Positions 58,301 to 64,000 of a stretch of DNA of 64,000 nucleotides are shown piece after piece. Position 1 is the first letter of the stretch. Every line of letters starts with the position of its first letter. The position numbers and the translations under genes are program-made. The notes below the pieces were generated by a model. The model was not told the origin of the DNA, did not search any database, and worked only from the letters and a program-made list of their open reading frames with translations. The stretch is from Halomonas binhaiensis (GTDB lineage Bacteria; Pseudomonadota; Gammaproteobacteria; Pseudomonadales; Halomonadaceae): positions 992,001-1,056,000 of the forward strand of contig NZ_CP038437.2 in the NCBI RefSeq assembly GCF_008329985.2. Reading direction: 5' to 3'.

Positions 58301-61300
58301 TGAGGTGGCTGACTGGATCGCTCAGGGTGGAGTGAACGAGGAAGGCGAGGCTCTGCCCCTGCCGAAGCGCCTGAATGATGCTAATAAAACACAGGGCACC
58401 CCCCCTGTTGTCACGGTACTGGACGGCGGTGCCCATGCCATCGTGCAGGCCGGCAATAAGGTCACCATCAATGCGGGTAGCCGTATTCAAAACGGTGAAA
58501 TCAACGAAAATACCCTTTCCCAAATCAATGGCCAATTGGGGGATATTTCTACAGTTGGCCCGGTCGACAATGTCTCTTTGACCCTCAACCGTCGTACGGA
58601 CACCGCCGAGGCCATTCAGGCCAATAACGCCACTGGCGCGGAGCGTAGCAACGTCGATAAGGGTGGCCGCTTGACCGCATCAGGTCTGGATAACACCACG
58701 GCACAGGTCGACACGGCCAAGGGTGCCGACCCCGCGGCTCCTGCAGGCAATAGCATGCAGGCCACTGGCGATATTGAAGCACCGGATTATAGCGATGTAG
58801 CTTTCGAGCGGGTGTCTCCCACCGAGCAGGGCAGCTTCCGCTTGCCCAAGGGAGACTACGGGCTGTTCATTCACAATACCTCGCCGAACAGCCGCTACCT
58901 GATCGAGACCAACCCGGAATTCACCACGCTGGATGGCATTCTGGGTTCGGACTACCTGCTCGATAAATTGGGTTACAGCGATGACAACGCCTACCGCCTG
59001 CTGGGTGATGGCCGTTACGAGAGCCGCCTGATCCGTGATTCGGTGCTGAATACCACTGGCTCGCGCTATCTCGAAGCCGGGCTGGAGGATGACTACGCCC
59101 AGTACCGCTACCTGATGGACAACGCTATCGCCGCGCAGGACGCGCTGAACCTGCGGGTTGGTGTGGGCCTGACTCCGGCACAGACCGCTGCGCTGACCCA
59201 TGACATCGTGTGGATGGAAGAACAGGTCATCAATGGTCAGAAGGTCCTCGCCCCGGTGCTGTACCTGGCTCAGTTGGATGACCGCAATGTGCGTGGTGGT
59301 AGCATCATCCAGGGTCGCGATGTCGAACTGATCAGTGGTGGCGATCTGGTCAATGTCGGCACGATTCGTGCCAGCAACGACATGTCCATCGACAGCGGTG
59401 GTTCTATCCTCCAGGGCGGCCTGATCGATGCCGGTAACAACCTTGATCTGCATGCCCGCGACGATATTCGTAATGCTCTAGCCGGTGAGATTCGTGGGGG
59501 TGATGTGCGCCTGCGCACGGACCTGGGCGATATCATCAACGATCGCCTGGCGGTCAATGCTGGTGTCGAGGACAACTACCGTACCTATCTTGATCAGGGC
59601 GGCCTGATCAGTGCCCGTGACAGCCTGACGATCGGTGCCGGACGCGATGTGATCAACCGTTCTGACCTGGTCAGTGGCGGGGATGCTCGTGTCAGCGCCG
59701 GTCGCGATGTGCGCTTCGAGGCGGTGGCGGATGTATCGCATGAGCAGGTCGGTGATGGCATCAATGCGATCTATCGTGACACAGTCACCCCGATCAGCAG
59801 CCAGTTGGTCAGCGGTGGCGATACTTCCGTAGCGGCGGGGCGTGATATTCAGTTCACCGCCAGTGATCTCCAGAGTGATGGCCAACTGGCCATGGCGGCG
59901 GGTCGCGATATCACCTTGGATGCGGCACAGAACAGCGCTGCTGTCGATGCACGCCGCCATTATTCCGAGCGTGTCGAGCAAGTGGGCACGACCTTGAGCG
60001 CCAACGACGATGTCACCCTGCAAGCGGGGAATAACGTGACCGCCGTGGCTGCCAAAGTCGATGCCGGGGGCAACCTGGCCGTGGCCGCAGGAAACGATAT
60101 CACCCTGGTCTCCGCTGCTGACAGTACCGACGAAGCCTCAGCCACCGCCAGAAAGAAACGCGTAGACAGCCACACCCGCCAGCAGGGCACCGAGCTGACG
60201 GCGGGTGGCAATGCTAGCCTGGAAGCCGGGCATGATGTGACCATGGTGGCAAGCAAGGTGGCCGCCAACGACAGCGCCTATGTTTATGCCGGCAATGACG
60301 TGACCTTGGCGGCGGCCAACGATGAGGATTACTCCCTCTACAAGAAGCACTCCAGCGGTGGTGGCTTCTTCGGCAGCCAGAAGACCAAGCGTGATGAAGT
60401 CAGTGAGACTCGGGCGGTAGGCAGCGAGATCCGCGCCGGCGACGGCAACCTGATCATCGCCAGCGGCAACGACCAGACCTATCAAGGTGCGCGTCTGGAA
60501 GCCGGTAATGATCTGGTGCTGAACAGTGGCGGCGAGATCCATTTCGCGACCGCCAGTGACGTTCGCACGGAATCTCATACCAAGGACAAGAGCAGCTTTG
60601 CCTGGCAGTCCAACAAGGGCAAGGGCAGTACCGATGAAACCCTGCGCCAGAGCCAACTGGTGGCCCAGGGCGAGCGCATCATCCAGGCCGCCCAAGGTAT
60701 TACCGTAGACCTGCCTGAAAATGGCGAAGTCACCCAGCAGAGCGTCAGCCGCACCATCGATGCCATGGTTCAGGCCGACCCCGAACTGGCCTGGCTCCAG
60801 GACATGGAGCAGCGTGGCGATATCGACTGGCGTCAGGTCAAGGAAACCCACGACAGCTGGAGTTACGACCACTCCGGCATGAGTGGTGCCGCCCAACTGG
60901 TGGTGGCCATCGTGGTGACCTACTTCACCGCCGGGGCGGCCAGTGGTGCCATTGTCGGTGCGACCGGTTCTGCTGCGGCGGGGGCAGCTGGTGGTGCTGT
61001 GGCGGGTGCTGTTGCCAGCAACGCAGCGGTCAGCACCATCAACAACGAAGGCAACCTGGGCAATGCCCTGGATGACACCTTCTCCAGCGATGCGGTTCGC
61101 GGCTACGCCGTGGCCGGGATTACCGCCGGGCTGACCGCGGGCTTCTACGACGGCTTGACCGGCACCGAAACCGGTACCAGCACGGCGCTTTCCAATAGCG
61201 GCAACGTCGCCACCAATGCCGGGCTGGATACCTGGCAGGGCGTGGGTCAGTTCACCGCCAACCAGGTCTTGCAGAACAGCACTTCCGCACTGCTCGACCA

Positions 61301-62072
61301 GGCCCTGGGGGGTGACGCCGACCTCGGCGTCGCCTTGCAGAACAGCCTGGCCAACGCCTTTGCGGCGGCAGGCTTCAACGCCATTGGCGACTTCACCCAA
61401 GGTAACGCCAACTTCAGCGAAGGCAGCCTGAGCAAAGCGGCCCTGCACGGGGTGATGGGAGGCCTGGCCGCAGAAGCCACCGGTGGCGACTTCAAGACCG
61501 GTGCTCTGGCCGCAGGCATCAACGAACTGCTGGTCGATAAGCTAGCCAACGAATACGCCGGCATGTCACCTGACAAGAAAGCTGGCCTGCTGGTGATGAA
61601 CTCGCAACTGATCGGCGTGCTGGCTGGCGCCGCGACGGGCGGGGTTAACGATGCCGATAACTTGCAGACTGGAGCTCAGGTCGCGGCCAATGCGACGCAG
61701 TATAACTACCTGAGACATGATCAGGTGGACGCATATGCGAAAGAGCTGGAAGGGTGTGCTGAGCGGGGTGACTGTAAAGATGTACGTGATAAGTACATCG
61801 ACATCAGCGAGAAGCAACAGCAAGAACTTGTATCGTACTGTGCTGTCGGTGCAGTTGCCTGTCAGACCAAACGTAGCCAATTGCTGGCCGATGAAGATAA
61901 GTTCTACTCGTCTCTAGAACGGCTCGACCAAGTTGCCGTGGGAGAGGCTTCCGAGACCCTGTCTTTGCTAGAATGCAGTATATTGACGCGGTTGCAGCAG
62001 GGGCAGAAGAAGAGGTTGTCCAAGACCTCATGGTCCATGCTGGTCTGGATCGAGAAGAGGCAAGCTATCTGA
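52323..62072 (+). CDS. CdiA-like contact-dependent inhibition exoprotein
   Basis: A 3249-residue TpsA protein. It has an N-terminal signal (helix ending PVIVLAEG), a TPS secretion domain with NPNL (N112) and NPFG (N152), and then a very long run of FHA-1 repeats of the form LDNxxG (about 350-1820). A less repetitive, lower-GC segment with a Cys pair (about 1840-2150) resembles the receptor-binding part of CdiA. An IETNPEF-type domain (about 2180) and FHA-2 repeats (about 2460-2790) follow. A DUF637-like hydrophobic pre-toxin region (2853-3060) and the boundary motif YNYLRH (3127-3132) end the conserved part; VENN is absent. The frame ends at 62072 after an apparent frameshift, with the toxin continuing in another frame. 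No ESPR extension is present. Confidence 0.9.
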   Translation: MKLRRRPLSQRSSANTRFRPAMRYCAIVLINALIWQPVIVLAEGIKVAPGSGNTRMDRAGNGVPVVNIATPNGKGVSHNTFSDYNVDRQGLILNNGRDKFTDTQLGGKILGNPNLRDRAAQLIINEVNGGSPSRLRGYTEVAGQRANVVVANPFGITCNGCGFINMPRATLSTGKPVFKDGELDHFAVDQGQVAIEGLGLDATEVDRFDIITRAARLNAEVHANELNVVTGANDVDADSLATTRRKGTGEKPELAVDSSALGGMYAGSIRLVGTEAGVGVKMAGDMAASGGDIRIDANGQLTVTNASSTGRMVAKARNASLEGNVHAREAVDVQARDDLKVAGALTSAGNIDLRAGQRLSNAGQVVAGIENDTRRAAGDLNIQAGQLDNQGRLDATQHLGINVSQATNSGQIVAQTVKVGADQHLTNRGTLVGDNVSLNSEIITNQGQQATLAGTSSLALDSQELNNLGGTVQFARGQDVSLDLARFDNSGGSLVLDDANLSGQVSQLHNRGGTLGANVIDLQADSVDNSAGGRMEAKALTLNTTEAVNNTRGALQAVNRLTLTAGSLDNTQGTVSGNDVNLTTAQTLTNQRGLISANDGRLDVDAGSALNNRAGTVQSAQGDVAITAASLDNRDGQVLAQQVITADVSGRIDNRVDSGEGGFINARNVHLSAGELDNTESIVSASRDLRLDVSGKLVNTRGHAQAGQALTLSAASLNNRQGTLAGDTVNVTTRKDLNNQGGLISAEDGLLTLNTGGALNNPAGTVQSRQGDLHLTATQVDNRDGQLVALGAATVTASGEIDNSTQQQDASSAPARDDVIPGGAINGQQVTVNAAQLTNTGGLVDGEGVELTLDRLDNAQGTISAKHDLALNMAEWLHNDGGRLQVIEGDLTLTGTSSQSTSQKAALDNTQGVMVARYLNLYQLGSVNNRQGQIVGDRVHLQAASLSNQKGTIAAGGEQLEDTLTVTLGGKLDNTNGTLQALQGTTLAAGSLENAGGDISGRDVRLTVSADVHNSAGGVISAERHLTADVGEQLDNASGFLQALQGNTTLTAGSLDNSNGKVLAQQALDVTSDAELINAAGTLLAMTGDMELTAGRLDNREGMLVAGQVDDDGQLSATQNLTVQLGNGTLDNRRGGQVIGNDVTLRLARLNNGDQDTSAGQGGVVGADSALNLYLSEWLHNRQGRLQVVDGALTVHGAGAQLDNAQGTIEAQRLTLGDTDKALGEVSNAGGVMAADRITLNVANLDNTQQGLIAAGAGGLTLHLSDTLNNQGGKLQSDAQASLMAERINNQQGGVILADNITLKAVRLLNQQGVILGEGQQTTLNLSGASTSDPALDNQGGTIDIKDGNLIVNAGSGRVDNRGGWLGADALTIDAQHLNNQDGQVVTTQGDMQLTVDELNNRGGTLLAQGGFLGADFTTLRNQGGTLQGDSIELSGRALENDDNGQITALKGDATLTLKQRLSNLGGKILALGELFVGASKDEAPTPDINNSEGGQLAGNTVILRAGTLTNSDGGIIEASKKLDISADSLTNTAGYINSLGGDNSRIIVDNTLNNAGGAIELASRNARLEANVLDNQQGSVKHAGDGVLALMTDRLNNSGGEVTGTGSAAITLDKLAESSSLGNWQFNDALTLALQQALVLKQGERIATAGALTLNAPGLENAGALLANGDLTLGIRGDGITNSGQISSQGQLDITAPRLTNTGRIASAETSAYHLAGKLDNQGRLVSGGHLDIDAANLDNNGTLGSQNNLTIDLTSGGNINQYADSLMFAGGDMALYADRLFNQYGDIYAMGDLTFAKDAKGDRAASLENRSGTIEAEGNMTLLAENILNTRDVLTVEEQSGDGQTIEAEKTLVRGYDIKHGTQNCDGYGGVSPCKVPNEERDSYHYTVTVAEQRESKITDNSDQGVIATGGDLLMEGEDITNDSSSMLANGNVTIIADKTFTNNSALNTQTEQVSIYEFDLSKYSIEWENQASNGWEPVVVPNERIAEFDREVADWIAQGGVNEEGEALPLPKRLNDANKTQGTPPVVTVLDGGAHAIVQAGNKVTINAGSRIQNGEINENTLSQINGQLGDISTVGPVDNVSLTLNRRTDTAEAIQANNATGAERSNVDKGGRLTASGLDNTTAQVDTAKGADPAAPAGNSMQATGDIEAPDYSDVAFERVSPTEQGSFRLPKGDYGLFIHNTSPNSRYLIETNPEFTTLDGILGSDYLLDKLGYSDDNAYRLLGDGRYESRLIRDSVLNTTGSRYLEAGLEDDYAQYRYLMDNAIAAQDALNLRVGVGLTPAQTAALTHDIVWMEEQVINGQKVLAPVLYLAQLDDRNVRGGSIIQGRDVELISGGDLVNVGTIRASNDMSIDSGGSILQGGLIDAGNNLDLHARDDIRNALAGEIRGGDVRLRTDLGDIINDRLAVNAGVEDNYRTYLDQGGLISARDSLTIGAGRDVINRSDLVSGGDARVSAGRDVRFEAVADVSHEQVGDGINAIYRDTVTPISSQLVSGGDTSVAAGRDIQFTASDLQSDGQLAMAAGRDITLDAAQNSAAVDARRHYSERVEQVGTTLSANDDVTLQAGNNVTAVAAKVDAGGNLAVAAGNDITLVSAADSTDEASATARKKRVDSHTRQQGTELTAGGNASLEAGHDVTMVASKVAANDSAYVYAGNDVTLAAANDEDYSLYKKHSSGGGFFGSQKTKRDEVSETRAVGSEIRAGDGNLIIASGNDQTYQGARLEAGNDLVLNSGGEIHFATASDVRTESHTKDKSSFAWQSNKGKGSTDETLRQSQLVAQGERIIQAAQGITVDLPENGEVTQQSVSRTIDAMVQADPELAWLQDMEQRGDIDWRQVKETHDSWSYDHSGMSGAAQLVVAIVVTYFTAGAASGAIVGATGSAAAGAAGGAVAGAVASNAAVSTINNEGNLGNALDDTFSSDAVRGYAVAGITAGLTAGFYDGLTGTETGTSTALSNSGNVATNAGLDTWQGVGQFTANQVLQNSTSALLDQALGGDADLGVALQNSLANAFAAAGFNAIGDFTQGNANFSEGSLSKAALHGVMGGLAAEATGGDFKTGALAAGINELLVDKLANEYAGMSPDKKAGLLVMNSQLIGVLAGAATGGVNDADNLQTGAQVAANATQYNYLRHDQVDAYAKELEGCAERGDCKDVRDKYIDISEKQQQELVSYCAVGAVACQTKRSQLLADEDKFYSSLERLDQVAVGEASETLSLLECSILTRLQQGQKKRLSKTSWSMLVWIEKRQAI
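61182..61522 (+). repeat. Pre-toxin segment duplicated downstream
   Basis: This 341-base piece of cdiA corresponds base for base to 63660-64000, with about 14 differences by hand count. It is the shared scaffold that allows exchange of toxin-immunity modules by recombination. Confidence 0.92.
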
Positions 62073-62557
62073 AGGATGTGGCCGTTGCTACTGTTGCAGC
62101 TTCCACATCATTGCTTGGTCCTAGGGGGGGAGCAACTCAAGCGGCTAACGTAGCAACGCAAAGGGACGTTAGTGATTATTTCCAGCAGAACCGGAAATAC
62201 TGGTCTTCCGAGCCTCAAACTTATAGTGGAAATAAAGTCTATCAACGCAATGAATTAATTGATCCAAACCTAGTTAGTGAATGGACTATCAGAGGGAAGG
62301 TGGTACGAGGCACAAACTTGGAGCGAATGGCATCCGGACGAGCACCAATCGGTCATGATGGGAATTCCATTAATTTACACCATATGACGCAACGCCAAAG
62401 CGGTGCCATAGCTGAAATGACTCAGAGCTTTCATAAGGGCAATCATGGTGTTATTCATATAAACCCAAATACGATACCATCTGGTATCAATCGCGCAAAA
62501 TTTAAGACATGGTCAAGAAATTACTGGAAAGATCGTGCGTCAAATTGGGGGAAGTGA
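61973..62557 (+). CDS. Displaced CdiA toxin domain, HNH/LHH nuclease
   Basis: The frame differs from cdiA by one base and continues where cdiA drifts into non-conserved sequence (about 61940-62072). Its C-terminal part has IGHDGNSINLHHMTQ with the LHH motif (codons 62375-62383) and HKGNHGVIH, the pattern of the HNH/EndoVII nucleases with conserved LHH used as polymorphic toxins. The N-terminal 50 residues look like a pre-toxin linker. No ribosome site precedes its ATG, so it was probably once part of CdiA. The AT-rich composition contrasts with cdiA. A sequencing error is the main alternative to real decay. Confidence 0.8.
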   Translation: MQYIDAVAAGAEEEVVQDLMVHAGLDREEASYLKDVAVATVAASTSLLGPRGGATQAANVATQRDVSDYFQQNRKYWSSEPQTYSGNKVYQRNELIDPNLVSEWTIRGKVVRGTNLERMASGRAPIGHDGNSINLHHMTQRQSGAIAEMTQSFHKGNHGVIHINPNTIPSGINRAKFKTWSRNYWKDRASNWGK

Positions 62558-62558
62558 T

Positions 62559-63020
62559 ATGAGACTTGATGATCTTGATCTGTTGATTGAAGAGTATAAT
62601 GGTGATGCCGTTGAATTCGGAGATTCTAATTGTGATCTGTCTCCAACAGAAGAGAGAATCAGGGAAACCGAATGCCTCATCGGATGTAAACTCCCTCCAA
62701 GCTACTTATGGTTTGTTAAAAAATATGGTGGAGGGGAAGTCTATGGAGAGGAAATATATTCTATATACCCTGTACTCTCCGAACAGTCCATAGGTGATGT
62801 GTCCTACCAGACAAAATGGTCCCGAGATAGAGGGCTCGTAGAAAACTCTGATGTGGTTATCTGCTCTAATGACTTTGGAGAAACATTTGTCTTAGATTCT
62901 GCTTCTCCAGGTGAGGACGGAGAATATCCAGTTTATTTGAAGGCTGGTGCGAGTAAGAAGGAATATGCAACGAGCTTTGGTGAATTCTTGTATAAGAGGA
63001 TTTCTAATCCGGAAGGGTGA
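62559..63020 (+). CDS. SUKH/SMI1-type immunity protein
   Basis: The 153-residue protein has the SMI1/KNR4 (SUKH) landmarks: an acidic N-terminus, IRETECLIGCKLPPSYLWF and KYGGGEVYGEEIYSI. SUKH proteins are frequent immunity partners of HNH-type nuclease toxins. The ATG at 62559 lies one base after the toxin stop, with GGGGAA five bases upstream. Base composition is AT-rich like the toxin. Immunity function is inferred from position and family. Confidence 0.85.
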   Translation: MRLDDLDLLIEEYNGDAVEFGDSNCDLSPTEERIRETECLIGCKLPPSYLWFVKKYGGGEVYGEEIYSIYPVLSEQSIGDVSYQTKWSRDRGLVENSDVVICSNDFGETFVLDSASPGEDGEYPVYLKAGASKKEYATSFGEFLYKRISNPEG

Positions 63021-63299
63021 TGGTCTCGCTGTGCTGTCCCGTCCACGGACGTCCAGATGAGCACGCTAACGAATTCCTGTTGAAAATCCCGTCATTTTTC
63101 TTCTGAGCAGTGCCAAAATCTCCTTCGCTGTATTGAAAGTGAAGGAGGTTTTATGTACACGATTAAATATTGATCAAACCATGCATTTTATCACCTGTCG
63201 TATACGGAAAGTGCACGCTAAGCGTGGACAGCAGGACCTGCCTTTTCTCTCTATTTTCTAGTGATGGTTTTTTGCTATTCGGCTTGCCTGTGGCGGAAA
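63021..63299. other. Gap after immunity gene
   Basis: It holds a 14-bp imperfect hairpin (63116-63151) followed by T, and no gene I can support; a 28-codon frame at 63019 lacks family features. The gap may contain the worn end of the transposable element whose transposase fragment follows. Confidence 0.5.
63116..63151 (+). terminator. Hairpin after the immunity gene
   Basis: Arms at 63116-63129 and 63138-63151 pair at 12 of 14 positions around an 8-base loop, with T bases forming the end of the 3' arm. It probably ends the CDI operon transcript. Confidence 0.6.
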
Positions 63300-63662
63300 T
63301 CACCAGCCATTGATCCTGCCATTCCAAATGCTGATCCACTGCGGCGAATTGGTGGGTTTTTCCCTACCTTCCCATCTTTCTGCTGGTGTAAATCCATCAA
63401 GATGTTGATGTGGTCTGGCGTGGTTATACCAGCCACGAAACTCGCTCATCATGTGCTGAAGATTGGCACCATCGACAGGAATAACCGTATCAAGGTGCTG
63501 CTTGAGGGTGCCGAAAAAGCGTTCGATTCTTTCATTCTGCCAAGGGCAGTGCGGCGCGATGGTCTGCAAGCGAACATCGAGAAGCGACAGGCTTGCCTTG
63601 ATCAATATGGCGTTGAAGCACGCTTCATTATCGACCCGTATCCGTTGTGGTAATCCAAAACG
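63300..63662 (-). pseudogene. Truncated DDE (rve) transposase
   Basis: The minus-strand frame from about 63660 down to the stop at 63300 encodes the C-terminal part of an integrase-core transposase: FGLPQRIRVDNEACF (second Asp), CPWQNERIERFFGTLKQHL (catalytic Glu) and WYNHARPHQHLDGFTPAE. The first part of the gene, including the first Asp, is missing. The frame runs on into the antisense of the duplicated cdiA piece, which is not transposase. So an insertion sequence was broken at the junction near 63660. Confidence 0.85.
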
Positions 63663-64000
63663 GCGGTTTCCAACAGCGGTAATGTTGTCACCAATGCCGG
63701 GCTGGACACCTGGCAGGGCGTGGGTCAGTTCACCGCCAACCAGGTCTTGCAGAACAGCACTTCCGCACTGCTCGACCAGGCCCTGGGGGGCGACGCCGAC
63801 CTCGGCGATGCCTTGCAGAACAGCCTGGCCAACGCCTTTGCGGCGGCAGGCTTCAACGCCATTGGCGACTTCACCCAAGACAGCGTCAACTTCAGCGAAG
63901 GCAGCCTGAGCAAAGCGGCCCTGCACGGGGTGATGGGAGGCCTGGCCGCAGAAGCCACCGGTGGCGACTTCAAGACCGGTGCTCTGGCCGCAGGCATCAA
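63660..64000 (+). pseudogene. Orphan cdiA pre-toxin module (partial, runs off window)
   Basis: Reading frame from 63660 without a start codon encodes NAGLDTWQGVGQFTANQ onward, matching the CdiA pre-toxin region almost exactly. It begins abruptly at the transposase junction and continues past the window edge, so the toxin and immunity genes that probably follow are not visible. It looks like an orphan CdiA-CT cassette, a reservoir for toxin exchange. Confidence 0.88.

Noticed and set aside
60138..61448. A 436-codon minus-strand open frame
   Set aside because: Antisense to the cdiA FHA-2 and pre-toxin region; the reverse of its repeats gives an artificial Gly/Ala-rich protein.
61690..61750. 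VENN motif at the CdiA pre-toxin boundary
   Set aside because: No VENN is present; YNYLRH occupies the corresponding position, an alternative boundary motif seen in other TpsA proteins.
61973..62557. Toxin as an independently translated gene
   Set aside because: No ribosome site precedes the ATG and its first residues look like internal CdiA linker; a frameshift within cdiA is a better explanation.
63019..63108. Short frame directly after the immunity gene
   Set aside because: About 28 codons without family features; overlaps sequence that may be the worn end of an insertion element.
63040..63235. Terminal inverted repeats of the insertion element
   Set aside because: GTCCACG and CGTGGAC occur in inverted orientation, but the match is short and not at clear element boundaries.

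Overview
The window looks like a chromosomal segment of a moderately GC-rich, Halomonas-like gammaproteobacterium (family Halomonadaceae is my inference). The gene sets nudE-yrfG-hslR-hslO-pckA, rppH-ptsP and lgt-thyA-folA, the porin with its terminal Phe, and the two-partner secretion system all fit a Gram-negative marine or halophilic gammaproteobacterium. I saw no rRNA, tRNA or CRISPR array.

Layout. Positions 1-23340 are mostly housekeeping genes: NudE, GMP/IMP nucleotidase, Hsp15, Hsp33, PEP carboxykinase (behind two HexR-like palindromes), an exported MsrB, Tex, GshA, DsbB, an Rsd-family sigma-factor regulator, malate dehydrogenase, a HAD phosphatase, RppH, PtsP, a TANGO2/NRDE protein, a membrane REC protein with a decayed kinase dimerisation box, a TSUP permease, Lgt, ThyA, FolA, and a ProQ/FinO RNA chaperone carrying a long coiled coil. 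Positions 23340-29000 hold a long repeat-rich gap, a general porin, a frameshifted secreted two-domain protein and KatG.

Positions 29045-40705 form one minus-strand block: arylsulfatase, exported HAD phosphatase, MoxR ATPase, DUF58, DUF4381, a BatA-type VWA protein, a VWA-TPR protein, and a 1207-residue fusion of a BatD-like protein to an octahaem cytochrome c with HEAT and TPR repeats. Five of its junctions overlap by 4 bp. Positions 41314-50115 are accessory genes: a purine nucleoside permease, an AadA-like nucleotidyltransferase, a cobalamin riboswitch with a three-gene ABC importer, a divergent MFS pump and XRE regulator, and a LysE exporter.

Positions 50457-64000 are a contact-dependent inhibition (CDI) locus: cdiB; a 9.75-kb cdiA; an HNH/LHH nuclease toxin domain thrown out of frame by an apparent 1-bp deletion; a SUKH/SMI1-type immunity gene; a truncated DDE transposase; and the start of a second near-identical cdiA pre-toxin segment running off the window. 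The last part is visibly more AT-rich.

A window-wide oddity is the number of short imperfect tandem repeats. They have 12-, 15- or 18-bp periods inside genes (linkers and C-terminal tails) and 7-, 14-, 15-, 18-, 20- or 21-bp periods between genes. At least fifteen arrays can be seen by eye.
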